Assembly (NCBI GenBank): GCA_002171515.1
Contig: NHEP01000178.1
Span: 1 to 57,726 of the forward strand
Reading direction: 5' to 3'
Length of the DNA stretch: 57,726 bases
Source of the DNA: a bacterium TMED88
Lineage (GTDB): Bacteria; Myxococcota_A; UBA9160; UBA4427
The position numbers and the translations under genes were made by a program. The notes beneath the pieces are model-generated. The model was given only the letters and a program-made list of their open reading frames with translations, was not told where the DNA came from and ran no database searches. Shown here one piece after another: positions 12,467-21,288 of this stretch (position 1 is its first letter; each line of letters opens with the position of its first letter).

Positions 12467-14068
12467 TTAGGCCCCCGAACGCTTTCGCCGTCTCGAGAGA
12501 ATGCCTTTGAGACCTTGCTTGGCCTCACGATCCCCCAGCACGATCAATCCGAGCGCCGCGACAGCCCCATAGAGTCCGCCGCCCACAGCGAGTTCGAGCA
12601 AAGCGCCCCAGAAACCGGTCGAAACGGGAGCCCAGTAAGATGCCGCCATCGCGGCCGCACCGGCAATCACCAGCCCACGCAAGATGGTTCCGCCGACCGG
12701 GGCCAGGCGGGGGCCCTCAAATCGAACTCGCGCCCAACCCACGGTGACCCCCGCATTGATTGAGATCGCCACCACCCCCGCCATCGCCAAGCCGGGCGCC
12801 GCCCAATACTGCGTCGCCCAGGCGTACAACGGAAGCGCCAACAGGGCGAGGCCCGTTCCGATCAGCATCGGACGCCACATCTCTCCTCGCGCAAAGAACG
12901 CGCGGACCGCCACCTGCTGGCTTACCCAGCCCGGCACTGCCCAAGCGAGAATCCCCAGCAGCACCGAGACGCGAACGGAGTCCTCCGCGGAAAAAGCGCC
13001 GCGCTCATACAGGACGCGAACGATCGGGCTCGCCAGCACCATCAATCCGCCTGAAAGCAACATCGCACCCAAAAGCGTCAAACGAAGCGTTCGTCCCAAA
13101 AGCTGATTTAAAGCCTCGGGCCGACCCTCCGCATGGAGCGACGCAAGCGTGGGCAAGGCCGCAGTGGCGACGGCCTGTCCGAGAACGGCCACCGGTGCCA
13201 TCATCAGACGGCGCGCATAGGCGAGCGAGGCGAGCACGCCGACCCCAATCGCTTGCCCGAACCAGCGCTCGTACCACTCATCAACGGTCGTCAACGAAAG
13301 TCCCAACATCAGCGGCAAGGCCGCCAAAAGGTAAGACCGGAAAGCCGGATCGAGAGGCGCCCATCGCAGCCCCAAGGGCACGACCGATCGAATTTGCCAG
13401 AGCGGGACACAAAAAGCGCCCACAAACGCACCACCGAGCGCCCCCCACGCGAATCCCTCGATCCCGCTTCCAGCCAGGCCACCGACAATGATGCCGCCGT
13501 TGTACAGCAGAGGCGCAGCGGCCTGGGCCCCAAAGCGCCCATGGGCCATCAGGACGGCTCGTGTGATCCCGCCCAGCACAAAGAACACCTGCGCCGGCAG
13601 CACAATTCGCGTGAGTCGAACCGTGAGATTGCGGGTCTCTGGACCGAAGTCTGAAAATTGCCAATCAATCACCGCCGGCGCCTGCCACCAGAGCGCCGCC
13701 GTCAGCACGACCGTCACGATCCCCAATGAACCCAGCACCGAGTGAAAAAGAGCCGTACTGGATTCTTCACCCTCTTCTTGAAGTTTTTTCAAATAAAGGG
13801 GCGTGAAAGCGATCGCCAGAGCACCGCCGGCCAAGAGGTAGTTCAGGATGTCGGGAATCTGAAACGCCGCTGAGAAGGCATCGGTGGAAGAACCAATTCC
13901 CTGGCGGTCCGCAAGAACCATCTCGCGAACAAAGCCGAGCAGCCGGGACAGCAGAACGCTGCCCGCCAAAAGGGCTGCGGCCCAACCCACTTGACGGCCC
14001 TTCAAGGCAGAACTCGGCGCCGCGCCCGGCACGGCCTTCACTGTCTGGTGTTGCGGGTCTTCCGACAC
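12467..14068 (-). CDS. murJ: MurJ-type lipid II flippase
   Basis: A 533-residue polytopic membrane protein of the MurJ/MVF family, which moves lipid-linked peptidoglycan precursor across the inner membrane. Near the N-terminus it shows SRLLGFVREMVLA, followed by G-x-STDAFSAAFQIPDILNYLLAGGALAIAFTP-like segments, which are the family's first two helices. About 14 hydrophobic segments follow. The GTG at 14068 was chosen because it has a purine-rich site (GGAGCG plus a G-run) upstream and avoids overlapping the aminomutase gene. A longer frame upstream has no start support. Wzx-like roles are possible. Confidence 0.88.
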   Translation of the reverse strand: MSEDPQHQTVKAVPGAAPSSALKGRQVGWAAALLAGSVLLSRLLGFVREMVLADRQGIGSSTDAFSAAFQIPDILNYLLAGGALAIAFTPLYLKKLQEEGEESSTALFHSVLGSLGIVTVVLTAALWWQAPAVIDWQFSDFGPETRNLTVRLTRIVLPAQVFFVLGGITRAVLMAHGRFGAQAAAPLLYNGGIIVGGLAGSGIEGFAWGALGGAFVGAFCVPLWQIRSVVPLGLRWAPLDPAFRSYLLAALPLMLGLSLTTVDEWYERWFGQAIGVGVLASLAYARRLMMAPVAVLGQAVATAALPTLASLHAEGRPEALNQLLGRTLRLTLLGAMLLSGGLMVLASPIVRVLYERGAFSAEDSVRVSVLLGILAWAVPGWVSQQVAVRAFFARGEMWRPMLIGTGLALLALPLYAWATQYWAAPGLAMAGVVAISINAGVTVGWARVRFEGPRLAPVGGTILRGLVIAGAAAMAASYWAPVSTGFWGALLELAVGGGLYGAVAALGLIVLGDREAKQGLKGILSRRRKRSGA

Positions 14069-14133
14069 AACGCCCCCCCGCTCCAAGTATGCGCCATCTC
14101 GACCCGGGATGGTCCGTTCAACCCGGGCAGGCC

Positions 14134-15273
14134 TCAACCCTCGCCAGCGGAATCCAACGGATTCGGTTCTCGCCAGATGTGCCCATCCCAAGTTTCCATC
14201 AAGGCGTCTTGTCCCTCCCGGCCCCTCCAAAAGGGGTAGTCGAGGGGGACCTTGCCGTGGGGCGTATCCAAGACGAACTGCGGGATTGCAAATCCGCTGG
14301 TGCGCCCGCGCAGCGCCCGAAAGAGTTCAAGGCCGCGCTCGATGGGAACGCGGAAGTGGGATGTTCCTTCGAGAAGCTGAGCCTGATAGCAGTAGTACGG
14401 CCGTACCCGAATTCGGACCAGCCCTTCACAAAGCGCCCGCATGGTTTCCAAGTCGTCGTTGATCCCGCGCATCAGGACACTTTGGTTGCCGACCGGGATC
14501 CCGGCCCGCAGCAGACGGTCGCACGCCTGAGCCGCGGCCGAGGTGATCTCTCGAGGATGATTAAAGTGAGTATTGACCCAAATCGGATGGTACCGGGACA
14601 GCATGTCACACAGCTCCTGGGTCACTCGATAGGGCAAGGTGACGGGCAGTCGCGTCCCCAGACGAATCAACTCGACATGGGGAATGGCATGAAGTCGCTC
14701 GAGCAACCACTCTAACCGCCCGTCGGAATACACCAAAGGGTCTCCGCCGGTGAGCAGGACGTCTCGTATTTCCGGGGTCACTGCGATCCAGTCAAGGGCC
14801 GTCTGCAGCTCTTTTTTTTGCATCGACCAGTCCACATCCCCCACCATTCGCTTCCGGAGGCAGTAGCGGCAGTAGAGGGCGCATTCGTTGTTCACGCAAA
14901 AAGCGATGCGGTCCGGGTAAACCCGAATCACATTCTTGACCGGCGAATGCAGAACCTCATCCAGAGGGTCCGCCAGCCCGGCCTCGTCCTGCGCCTCTTC
15001 TAGGCTCGGGACCACCTGCCTTCGAAGGGGGCAACTCGGATCCTCTCGACTCATGAGATGCGCGTAGTAGGGTGTGATCACAAAGCGGAAGCGCCGGGAC
15101 AGATCTTCAATCGCCGCGACTTCCTCGGGCGTTGGATCAATGTAACGGGCAAGCTCATCCACGGTTCGAATTCGATTCCGAAGCTGCCAGGTGGGATTCT
15201 CCCAATCCTCGCGGTCGATCCCATCCGGAAGATCGCGGGTCTCAAGCTGATGCGCATCCGATTCACGAGTCAT
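14134..15273 (-). CDS. KamA-family radical SAM amino-acid 2,3-aminomutase
   Basis: A 379-residue radical SAM/PLP enzyme of the lysine 2,3-aminomutase family. The cluster motif CxxxCxxC is at Cys131, Cys135 and Cys138 (CALYCRYC). A SAM-binding LLTGGDPL follows at about 173-180. The PLP lysine is probably Lys341 in DTPHGKVPL. Where clostridial KamA has the substrate-binding aspartate (its Asp293, in YQCDL), this protein reads YQAQL, a Gln. This suggests a substrate other than free L-lysine, though the alignment is from memory. The ATG overlaps the upstream ligase stop (ATGA), so the two are translationally coupled. An EF-P modifying EpmB role is an alternative, but no EF-P or EpmA gene is nearby. 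Confidence 0.88.
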   Translation of the reverse strand: MTRESDAHQLETRDLPDGIDREDWENPTWQLRNRIRTVDELARYIDPTPEEVAAIEDLSRRFRFVITPYYAHLMSREDPSCPLRRQVVPSLEEAQDEAGLADPLDEVLHSPVKNVIRVYPDRIAFCVNNECALYCRYCLRKRMVGDVDWSMQKKELQTALDWIAVTPEIRDVLLTGGDPLVYSDGRLEWLLERLHAIPHVELIRLGTRLPVTLPYRVTQELCDMLSRYHPIWVNTHFNHPREITSAAAQACDRLLRAGIPVGNQSVLMRGINDDLETMRALCEGLVRIRVRPYYCYQAQLLEGTSHFRVPIERGLELFRALRGRTSGFAIPQFVLDTPHGKVPLDYPFWRGREGQDALMETWDGHIWREPNPLDSAGEG

Positions 15274-16319
15274 AAAGATCCCTTGTTTCCATCCGTGATC
15301 GGCCCCACTGAGACCAGACCCAGTCGAACCAACCCCATCTCGATCACCTCGGCCAAGAGCGCGTCCAGCGGTCGGCCTTCCAGCTCCGCCAAGATGGCAA
15401 AAGTTCCGTCCAAGCCGAAGGTGGGCAGAGGGTTGATTTCCAAAAAAATCGGATGGCCGGCAGCATCCAATTTAAAATCAGCTCTTGCAAAATCATGGCA
15501 TTCAAACAGGTCAAAGACCGCAAGCCCCAGAGCCCCCAATTCAGCCTCCAGGTCAGGGGTCAACGTACCGGGCACACACGGGCCGGCCTGATCGTCATTC
15601 AGAGCGTGCCAACCGATGCCCGAGCGCTCATCAAGGGCTCGCTGCACCACAGGCATGGCCCTTGGCGGCCGATGCCCCACCACGGTCACCGTGAACTCCG
15701 GGCCCGGGACAAAGGCCTCGACTAGGGCGGGCTGGTCGTACTCTTTCACAATCCGCTCGACCTCACGAGCCAGTTCCGAGCGCCCTTCCACCCGTGAAGT
15801 CCTCCGGATGCCCTTCGCAGTGCCCTCCCATCGAGGCTTCACAAAGAGCGGAAAGTCGCTGGGCAGCTCGGCCGCCTTCGATGATTCAGCGTCCGCCAAC
15901 ACGCATTGGGGGGCCACCGCAATACCCGCCGCAGCCACCGCACGGTTGGCCCAAGCCTTGTCGAGGGTGGTCGAAAGCGTCAGGGCATCGGACCCGAGAA
16001 AGGGAATCCCCGCCATCTCGAGCAGCACAGGGGCCCAGGCCTCACGATTTCGGGAGCCATGTCCTTCCGCAATATTGAGCACCACGTCCAGCCTGTCCGC
16101 GGCCTCCCCTCGAAGTCCGCGGGCCCAGAGGACTTCGGGAGAGCCCACTCGCACCGGTCGATGGCCGAGCCCTCTGATCGCGGCCTCGAGCACTTCCACG
16201 GTGGATTCGGGCTCGTACTCGACGTTGGCATCGACGGGCGCATCCGGACGCGACGCATACGTTCCGAAGGTCTCGTAGACGAGCCCAATCTTGAGTGCGC
16301 GGTGTGATTTCGAATTCAT
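15270..16319 (-). CDS. ATP-grasp ligase, D-Ala-D-Ala ligase family
   Basis: A 349-residue ATP-grasp protein. It has VLNIAEGHGSRNREAWAP near residue 82, the DDL-like segment that contacts substrate. LFVKPRWEGTAKGI (about 163-176) is the ATP-binding Lys region, and the metal-binding end is FLEINPLPTFG. Sequence departs from true Ddl (family EVNTLPGxT reads EINPLPTF), so it may join other amino acids. The ATGA overlap with the KamA-like gene indicates a shared pathway, perhaps amide-bond formation with a beta-amino acid. It is divergent from the VanZ-like gene. Confidence 0.85.
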   Translation of the reverse strand: MNSKSHRALKIGLVYETFGTYASRPDAPVDANVEYEPESTVEVLEAAIRGLGHRPVRVGSPEVLWARGLRGEAADRLDVVLNIAEGHGSRNREAWAPVLLEMAGIPFLGSDALTLSTTLDKAWANRAVAAAGIAVAPQCVLADAESSKAAELPSDFPLFVKPRWEGTAKGIRRTSRVEGRSELAREVERIVKEYDQPALVEAFVPGPEFTVTVVGHRPPRAMPVVQRALDERSGIGWHALNDDQAGPCVPGTLTPDLEAELGALGLAVFDLFECHDFARADFKLDAAGHPIFLEINPLPTFGLDGTFAILAELEGRPLDALLAEVIEMGLVRLGLVSVGPITDGNKGSL

Positions 16320-16426
16320 CGCCGATCCTCTCCCGGCTGCGGGGTATCTCGTCTAGCTTACCGAGAGGGCGGCGCGCCACATTGGACGCCTCGCTTCATC
16401 CCTACAGACTGGAAGAGCCCGTTCGC

Positions 16427-16915
16427 TTGTCTCAAAACCGCCCGATCTGGACACTTCTTGCTTGGGCCCCGGCCGGCCTCTGGGCCCTCGTCATTTGGCA
16501 ACTCGGCGGCGATGGCTGGAGCGCACCCACAACTTCTCGCTTCCTGGGACCGCTCATCGAGTGGCTTTTTCCTGCCTTCGATCCAGAAACTCAGCGCACC
16601 CTCGCCGTCAGCTTCCGCAAGCTCGCCCACCCAACCGTCTACGGAATCTTGGCCGGCCTCGCCTACCCGGCCAGCCTGAGAACGTTGCGGGGCCAGCACG
16701 GCACAGCGCACGCCCTACTGACCCTCGCGCCCATTCTCCTTCTCGCGGTCGCCGACGAATGGAGACAGTCAGGGTCAGTGGCCCGAACCGGTTCTGGTGT
16801 CGACGTCCTGCTCGATTTCGCGGGCGCCACCGCGGCTTTCTGGCTTGCCGGCTTCGGAGAGCGGTTAGTCTTCCAGCGCCGACGCAAATCATCCCGGCCC
16901 CGGGGCCGAATCTGA
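16427..16915 (+). CDS. VanZ-like membrane protein
   Basis: A 162-residue membrane protein of the VanZ-like type. Four hydrophobic segments are visible. The family's conserved elements appear as FRKLAHPTVYGILAGLAY and LLAVADEWRQSG, the latter being the D-E-x-x-Q-type motif. An R-T-G-S-G-x-D-x-L-x-D-F-x-G segment follows. The role of the family is poorly known; VanZ gives low-level teicoplanin resistance. TTG at 16427 was chosen because GGAAGAG lies nine bases upstream. Earlier in-frame ATGs run into the divergent ligase gene. CstA follows by 16 bases. Confidence 0.75.
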   Translation: MSQNRPIWTLLAWAPAGLWALVIWQLGGDGWSAPTTSRFLGPLIEWLFPAFDPETQRTLAVSFRKLAHPTVYGILAGLAYPASLRTLRGQHGTAHALLTLAPILLLAVADEWRQSGSVARTGSGVDVLLDFAGATAAFWLAGFGERLVFQRRRKSSRPRGRI

Positions 16916-16931
16916 TATCGTCCTCGCCGTT

Positions 16932-18611
16932 ATGAACGCCGCCTTCCTCGCCGCCATTGTGTTTGTCGCGTTCGCCCTCGGATACCGATTCTACTCGGCT
17001 TTCCTCTCACGTCGCCTGTTTGCCATCCAACCCGATGAGCCGATGCCGTCGAAGGAATTTGAGGATGGGGTCGACTACGTCCCAACTCGCCTCCACGTCC
17101 TCTGGGGGCATCATTTCGCATCGATCGCCGGGGCCGCTCCCATCGTCGGCCCGGCGATCGCGGTGATCTGGGGATGGGCCCCGGCCCTTCTGTGGGTCTG
17201 CGTTGGCACGATCTTCATGGGCGCCACCCACGATTTCTCGGCTCTTGTCATCAGCATGAGACATCAGGGCCAGTCAATCGGAGAAATCTCTGGCCAAGTC
17301 ATCAACCCTCGGGTTCGCACACTCTTCCTGATGATTATTTCGTTGCTGATCTGGGTCGTCTTGGCGGTCTTTGCCTACATCATCGGCACGCTTTTCGTTT
17401 CTACCCCCAGTTCGATTTTTCCGATCAATTTCCAAATCCTGGTCGCTCTATTTCTCGGTTGGCTGGTGTATCGCCGCGGAATTCCGATGTTCATCCCTTC
17501 GCTTTTCGCGTATGCGGCGTTGTTGGTCGCGATTTTCTACGGAGAGGCCTTCGCGAACGCTTTCCCGGTGATCCAGACAATTCCGGTCATCGGCTGGGTG
17601 TGGGCCCTTCTGATCTATTCGTTTATCGCCAGCGTCCTTCCGGTCTGGCTCCTGCTTCAACCACGGGACTACCTCAATTCACATCAACTCGTGACAGGCC
17701 TCGTAGTTCTATCCCTGGGTCTCTTCGTACTGCGCCCGGAAGTGGTTGCACCGGTAATTCAGCTGAATCCGGAAGGCGCTCCGAGCCTGATCCCATTTCT
17801 TTTTGTCACCATCGCGTGCGGGGCCATCTCGGGCTTTCATGGGCTGGTGTCTTCAGGAACGACCTCAAAACAACTCGCCCAGGCCACCGACGCACGACCC
17901 ATTGGCTATGGGGCCATGCTGGGTGAAGGCCTATTGGGCCTGCTGGCGGTCCTCGCCGCCACGGCGGGCTTCTCCAGTGGGGAAGAATGGTCGACCCATT
18001 ACGCCAGCTGGGGTGCTGCGAATGGCCTAGCGGCAAAGCTGGATGCCTTCGTGTCGGGAGGCGCCACATTCGTGGCGAGCCTCGGCATCGATCGCGAGGT
18101 TGCCCGAACCTTCATGGCCGTGATGGTGATTGCCTTTGCAGCAACATCCTTAGACACCAGCGCTCGAATCCAACGCCTCGTGATCTCTGAGCTCGCCGAA
18201 GCCTACGGGGTGCGCTCCCTCCGCAATCGCTTCCTCGCCGGCGCCGTGGGAATTGGCGCCGCCCTTCTTTTGGCCACCACCCAGGGAGGCGGCACCGGAG
18301 GCCTCGCACTCTGGCCTCTTTTTGGCACCACGAACCAACTGGTCGCCAGTGTTACGCTCCTCGTCGTTTCGATCTGGCTAAAGCGGCAAGGCCGCCCGAT
18401 TGCTTACACGGCGATCCCCATGGTGGCCCTGGCCCTCACCACCGCCTGGGCCATGGCGGGCAACCTTCAACACTACTACGCGGATTTCGAAAGCCTTTGG
18501 CTGCTGGCTCTGTCCGGAACCGCCGTGATGGGCTTGGATCTCTGGATCTTACTTGAGGGCGGGCGACTGCTCCTCAAACCTGCGTCGGTCCAGCCCCCTG
18601 ACCGGCCCTAG
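16932..18611 (+). CDS. cstA: Carbon starvation protein CstA family transporter
   Basis: A 559-residue polytopic membrane protein. It carries the CstA signature DGVDYVPTRLHVLWGHHFASIAGAAP in pieces at about residues 41-66, then GPAIAVIWGWAPALLW and GATHDFSAL. The middle has SGFHGLVSSGTTSKQLA (about 297-313), also family-diagnostic. Members import peptides or pyruvate under carbon limitation. It is shorter than E. coli CstA (701), as is common for the compact CstA group. It is convergent with the phosphatase gene, with 25 bases between stops. Confidence 0.93.
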   Translation: MNAAFLAAIVFVAFALGYRFYSAFLSRRLFAIQPDEPMPSKEFEDGVDYVPTRLHVLWGHHFASIAGAAPIVGPAIAVIWGWAPALLWVCVGTIFMGATHDFSALVISMRHQGQSIGEISGQVINPRVRTLFLMIISLLIWVVLAVFAYIIGTLFVSTPSSIFPINFQILVALFLGWLVYRRGIPMFIPSLFAYAALLVAIFYGEAFANAFPVIQTIPVIGWVWALLIYSFIASVLPVWLLLQPRDYLNSHQLVTGLVVLSLGLFVLRPEVVAPVIQLNPEGAPSLIPFLFVTIACGAISGFHGLVSSGTTSKQLAQATDARPIGYGAMLGEGLLGLLAVLAATAGFSSGEEWSTHYASWGAANGLAAKLDAFVSGGATFVASLGIDREVARTFMAVMVIAFAATSLDTSARIQRLVISELAEAYGVRSLRNRFLAGAVGIGAALLLATTQGGGTGGLALWPLFGTTNQLVASVTLLVVSIWLKRQGRPIAYTAIPMVALALTTAWAMAGNLQHYYADFESLWLLALSGTAVMGLDLWILLEGGRLLLKPASVQPPDRP

Positions 18612-18636
18612 ATAAGAACCCCGACGGGCCTCAGCC

Positions 18637-19233
18637 TCAAAGCACCGCGGCCGGCCCGTCTGCGTCGAAACGTTGACGTCGCGTCAAGAGATCCTGGGCC
18701 GAAACCTCTACTGCCGCGGTGTTGGCCAGCTCTTGACCGGGCAAGAGGGCCATAATGACCCCAAGGTGCGTCACCACCAGTAGCCGTCCTGCGTCCATCC
18801 GGCCCAGCCAATCCTCCATCGCTTCTCGCGAACGGCGCCGAATCTCGGCGCGGGTTTCCCCACCGCCGGGGCGAACGTCCGGCGCCCCGGACTCAAAGGC
18901 TTTCAATCCAGCGGGGTCTTGCTCTTGAATCTGCGCCCGGGTGTGACCTGACCACGTCCCCACATCGAGTTCCCGCAGTCGCACATCCTCGACTAATTCG
19001 AGGCGCAGGGCGCGGGCCACCGGCGTGGCGGTCTCGATGGTGCGCTGAAGGTCACTGCAAACCAGCGCCACCGCCGACTCACCCTTGAGCCGTTCGCCGA
19101 GTAGGCGGGCTTGGACTCGCCCCTCTGCCGAAAGCGGAGGGTCTGCATGCCCTTGCCACCGACCCGCAGCGTTCCAATCCGTTTGGGCGTGCCGGATCAG
19201 CATCACCCGTTTCTCCGAACTTTGCTCGCTCAT
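18637..19233 (-). CDS. Histidine phosphatase family protein (phosphoglycerate-mutase-like)
   Basis: A 198-residue cytoplasmic protein of the branch-1 histidine phosphatase superfamily. The RHG-type motif is LIRHAQTDWN at about residues 12-21, so His14 would carry the phosphate. It is followed by G-R-W-Q-G-x-x-D-x-P-L-S-x-x-G. The second catalytic His is in VVTHLGVI, and a central E-L-D-V-G-x-W motif is present. These features fit CobC/GpmB-like broad phosphatases; substrate cannot be assigned. No cobalamin or glycolysis genes are adjacent. Confidence 0.87.
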   Translation of the reverse strand: MSEQSSEKRVMLIRHAQTDWNAAGRWQGHADPPLSAEGRVQARLLGERLKGESAVALVCSDLQRTIETATPVARALRLELVEDVRLRELDVGTWSGHTRAQIQEQDPAGLKAFESGAPDVRPGGGETRAEIRRRSREAMEDWLGRMDAGRLLVVTHLGVIMALLPGQELANTAAVEVSAQDLLTRRQRFDADGPAAVL

Positions 19234-19318
19234 CTGCCCTGCACTCTACGGGACCCAGCCCGACTGTCCATCGAAGGGCCACCGCCCATCCGCCGCGGCC
19301 AAGCTCTTCGAACCGCAT

Positions 19319-20611
19319 TCACGGGGCTTGGAAGGCCTCGGCGTCCAGCTGGCCCTCACTCTGAGCCACAATACATGTAACGGCCGCATCCCCGGTGATA
19401 TTCACCGCCGTGCGAACCATATCGAGCAGCCGGTCCACACCGATGATCAACGCAATGCCCTCCACCGGCAGGTTGGCTTGACGAAGCACCAGAGCAAGCA
19501 TGATGAGTCCAACCCCGGGCACGCCCGCCGTCCCAACGGAGGCCAATGTCGCCGTCAAGACGACTCCAAGATATTGAACTGGGCCCAAATCGAGACCATA
19601 CGCTTGCGCGATAAACACCGTCGCGACGCCTTGCATGATCGCCGTGCCATCCATATTAATCGTCGCGCCCAGCGGAATCGTGAAGGACGCGACTCGATTG
19701 TCGACGCCCAGCCGATCCTCGGCTGTTTCCAGCGTAACCGGCAGAGTCGCATTGCTGCTTGCGGTACTAAAGGCAAACGAAATCGGCGCCCGCATCTTTC
19801 TCAGAAAGACCCGGGGATTCAGTCCAGAAAAAATCTTCAGGAGGACCGGATAGACGACCAACCCGTGAAAAAGCAGAACCGCCAAGACGACGCTGAAATA
19901 ACTGGCCAACTGAGCGATCGCCCCCAAGCCCTGATCGGCGAAGATGCGAGCCAGCAAACAGAAGACACCGTAGGGCGCAATCTCCATCAAGACGGTCACG
20001 AGCCGGAGGACGACTTTATTGAGGTCTTCAAACACCGCCAGCAGGCGCCTCCCAGGATCGCCAGAGAGACTCATCGCAAACCCAAAAAGCAGCGCGAAGA
20101 CAATGATCTGCAGCATATTCCCCTCGGCCATCGCTTGAATGGGATTCGAAGGAAAAATGTTCACCAGGGTTTCCGTCCAGCCCGGCGCTACCCGCGGCGC
20201 AAATTCAAGGTCTGTCGGAAGATCGAGTCCGTCCCCAGGCCGGACCAGCGCAGCGGCCGACAGCGCAACGCTGATCGCGATCGCAGTCGTTCCCAGATAG
20301 AGGGCCAAGGTCTTTCCACCAATTCGGCCGAGCCGCGAGAGATCATCAAGGGAAGCCGCACCGCAGACCAGGGAGACAAAGACCAAGGGGACCACCAAGA
20401 GCTTTAGACTGGCCATAAAAACGGCCCCGACCACGTAAAATAATCCGTCGATTAAGAAGCTTTGCAGCGCCCGCCCCACCCAGCCTTGTGGATCAAGGCC
20501 ATGCGTTCGGAGCATATTCAGCGACACCCCGAGTGCGAGGCCGGCGACCATCCCGATCACAATCCGCGCAGTGAGACTTCGCCGAGGTCGGTCCACTTCG
20601 ATCTCTGTCAC
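19319..20611 (-). CDS. Dicarboxylate/amino acid:cation symporter (DAACS family)
   Basis: A 430-residue inner-membrane transporter of the GltP/GltT/DctA type. Signature pieces: SSNATLPVTLE (the serine-rich re-entrant loop), FTIPLGATINMDGTA (the NMDGT cation site) and GVPGVGLIMLALVL. Substrate is probably glutamate, aspartate or a C4-dicarboxylate. The GTG at 20611 was chosen because it overlaps the rdgB stop as GTGA and has a GGGCGGGAG site upstream. A longer reading would overlap rdgB by 70 bases without support. Confidence 0.92.
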   Translation of the reverse strand: MTEIEVDRPRRSLTARIVIGMVAGLALGVSLNMLRTHGLDPQGWVGRALQSFLIDGLFYVVGAVFMASLKLLVVPLVFVSLVCGAASLDDLSRLGRIGGKTLALYLGTTAIAISVALSAAALVRPGDGLDLPTDLEFAPRVAPGWTETLVNIFPSNPIQAMAEGNMLQIIVFALLFGFAMSLSGDPGRRLLAVFEDLNKVVLRLVTVLMEIAPYGVFCLLARIFADQGLGAIAQLASYFSVVLAVLLFHGLVVYPVLLKIFSGLNPRVFLRKMRAPISFAFSTASSNATLPVTLETAEDRLGVDNRVASFTIPLGATINMDGTAIMQGVATVFIAQAYGLDLGPVQYLGVVLTATLASVGTAGVPGVGLIMLALVLRQANLPVEGIALIIGVDRLLDMVRTAVNITGDAAVTCIVAQSEGQLDAEAFQAP

Positions 20612-21288
20612 CGCTCCCGCCCCCCTTGCGACGAACTCTGTTGGCCTTCCAAACCATTGGACCGGTCCCGGAGCCAAGCCTCGATCACGGGAATCAGGCC
20701 ATTCAATGCACGGGCACGGTGAGAGATCTGATCCTTGACCCCAGCGGGCAGTTCAGCCATCGCTTGATCGTACCCTGCCGGAACAAAAATGGGGTCGTAC
20801 CCAAATCCCCCTTGCCCGACCGGAGACTTCAGAAGAGTGCCTTCGCAAAATCCTACCGCGGTCTGAATCGGACCCCCTGGGATACCAAGGGCGGCATGGC
20901 AAACGAAGCGTGCTCCTCGCGTCGCCCCACCGGTTTTTTCGACTTCTTCCAGCAAATGCATCACGCGACCCGAATCATCGAGACCGGGGCCTCCGAATCG
21001 GGCGGACAGAGGCCCCGGAGCGCCGTTCAATGCCTCCACCTCCAGCCCCGAATCGTCTGCAATCGCCCATTCGCCTCGTTGCTCACACACCGCTTGGGCT
21101 TTCGCAATCGCATTCAACCGATAATCGGTTCCCTCCTCGGGAAACTCCACCGGAGCGCGGCCTTCGAGTGAGGCCACCTCGATGGGCAAATGGGCGAGCA
21201 GGCTGACCATCTCCCGGACCTTGCCTCGGTTCCCACTCGCCACGACCAAGCGGGCCCCGGGACCGGCCTGTGCGCCCTGCTTCATCAC
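20608..21288 (-). CDS. rdgB: RdgB/HAM1 non-canonical purine NTP pyrophosphatase
   Basis: A 226-residue enzyme that hydrolyses dITP, ITP and XTP to monophosphates and so keeps deaminated bases out of nucleic acid. The N-terminus has the phosphate-binding VVASGNRGKVREM. Then come EEGTDYRLNAIAKA, ADDSGLEVEALNGAPGPLSARFGG and the base-recognition GFGYDPIF. The ending SHRARAL is canonical. It follows rph with a four-base overlap, a common bacterial pairing, and precedes the symporter with another. Confidence 0.95.
   Translation of the reverse strand: MMKQGAQAGPGARLVVASGNRGKVREMVSLLAHLPIEVASLEGRAPVEFPEEGTDYRLNAIAKAQAVCEQRGEWAIADDSGLEVEALNGAPGPLSARFGGPGLDDSGRVMHLLEEVEKTGGATRGARFVCHAALGIPGGPIQTAVGFCEGTLLKSPVGQGGFGYDPIFVPAGYDQAMAELPAGVKDQISHRARALNGLIPVIEAWLRDRSNGLEGQQSSSQGGRER

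Noticed and set aside
19085-20407. A 440-codon forward frame opposite the phosphatase and symporter genes
   Set aside because: Antisense to two recognised genes; composition is Arg/Gln/His-rich and lacks any motif.
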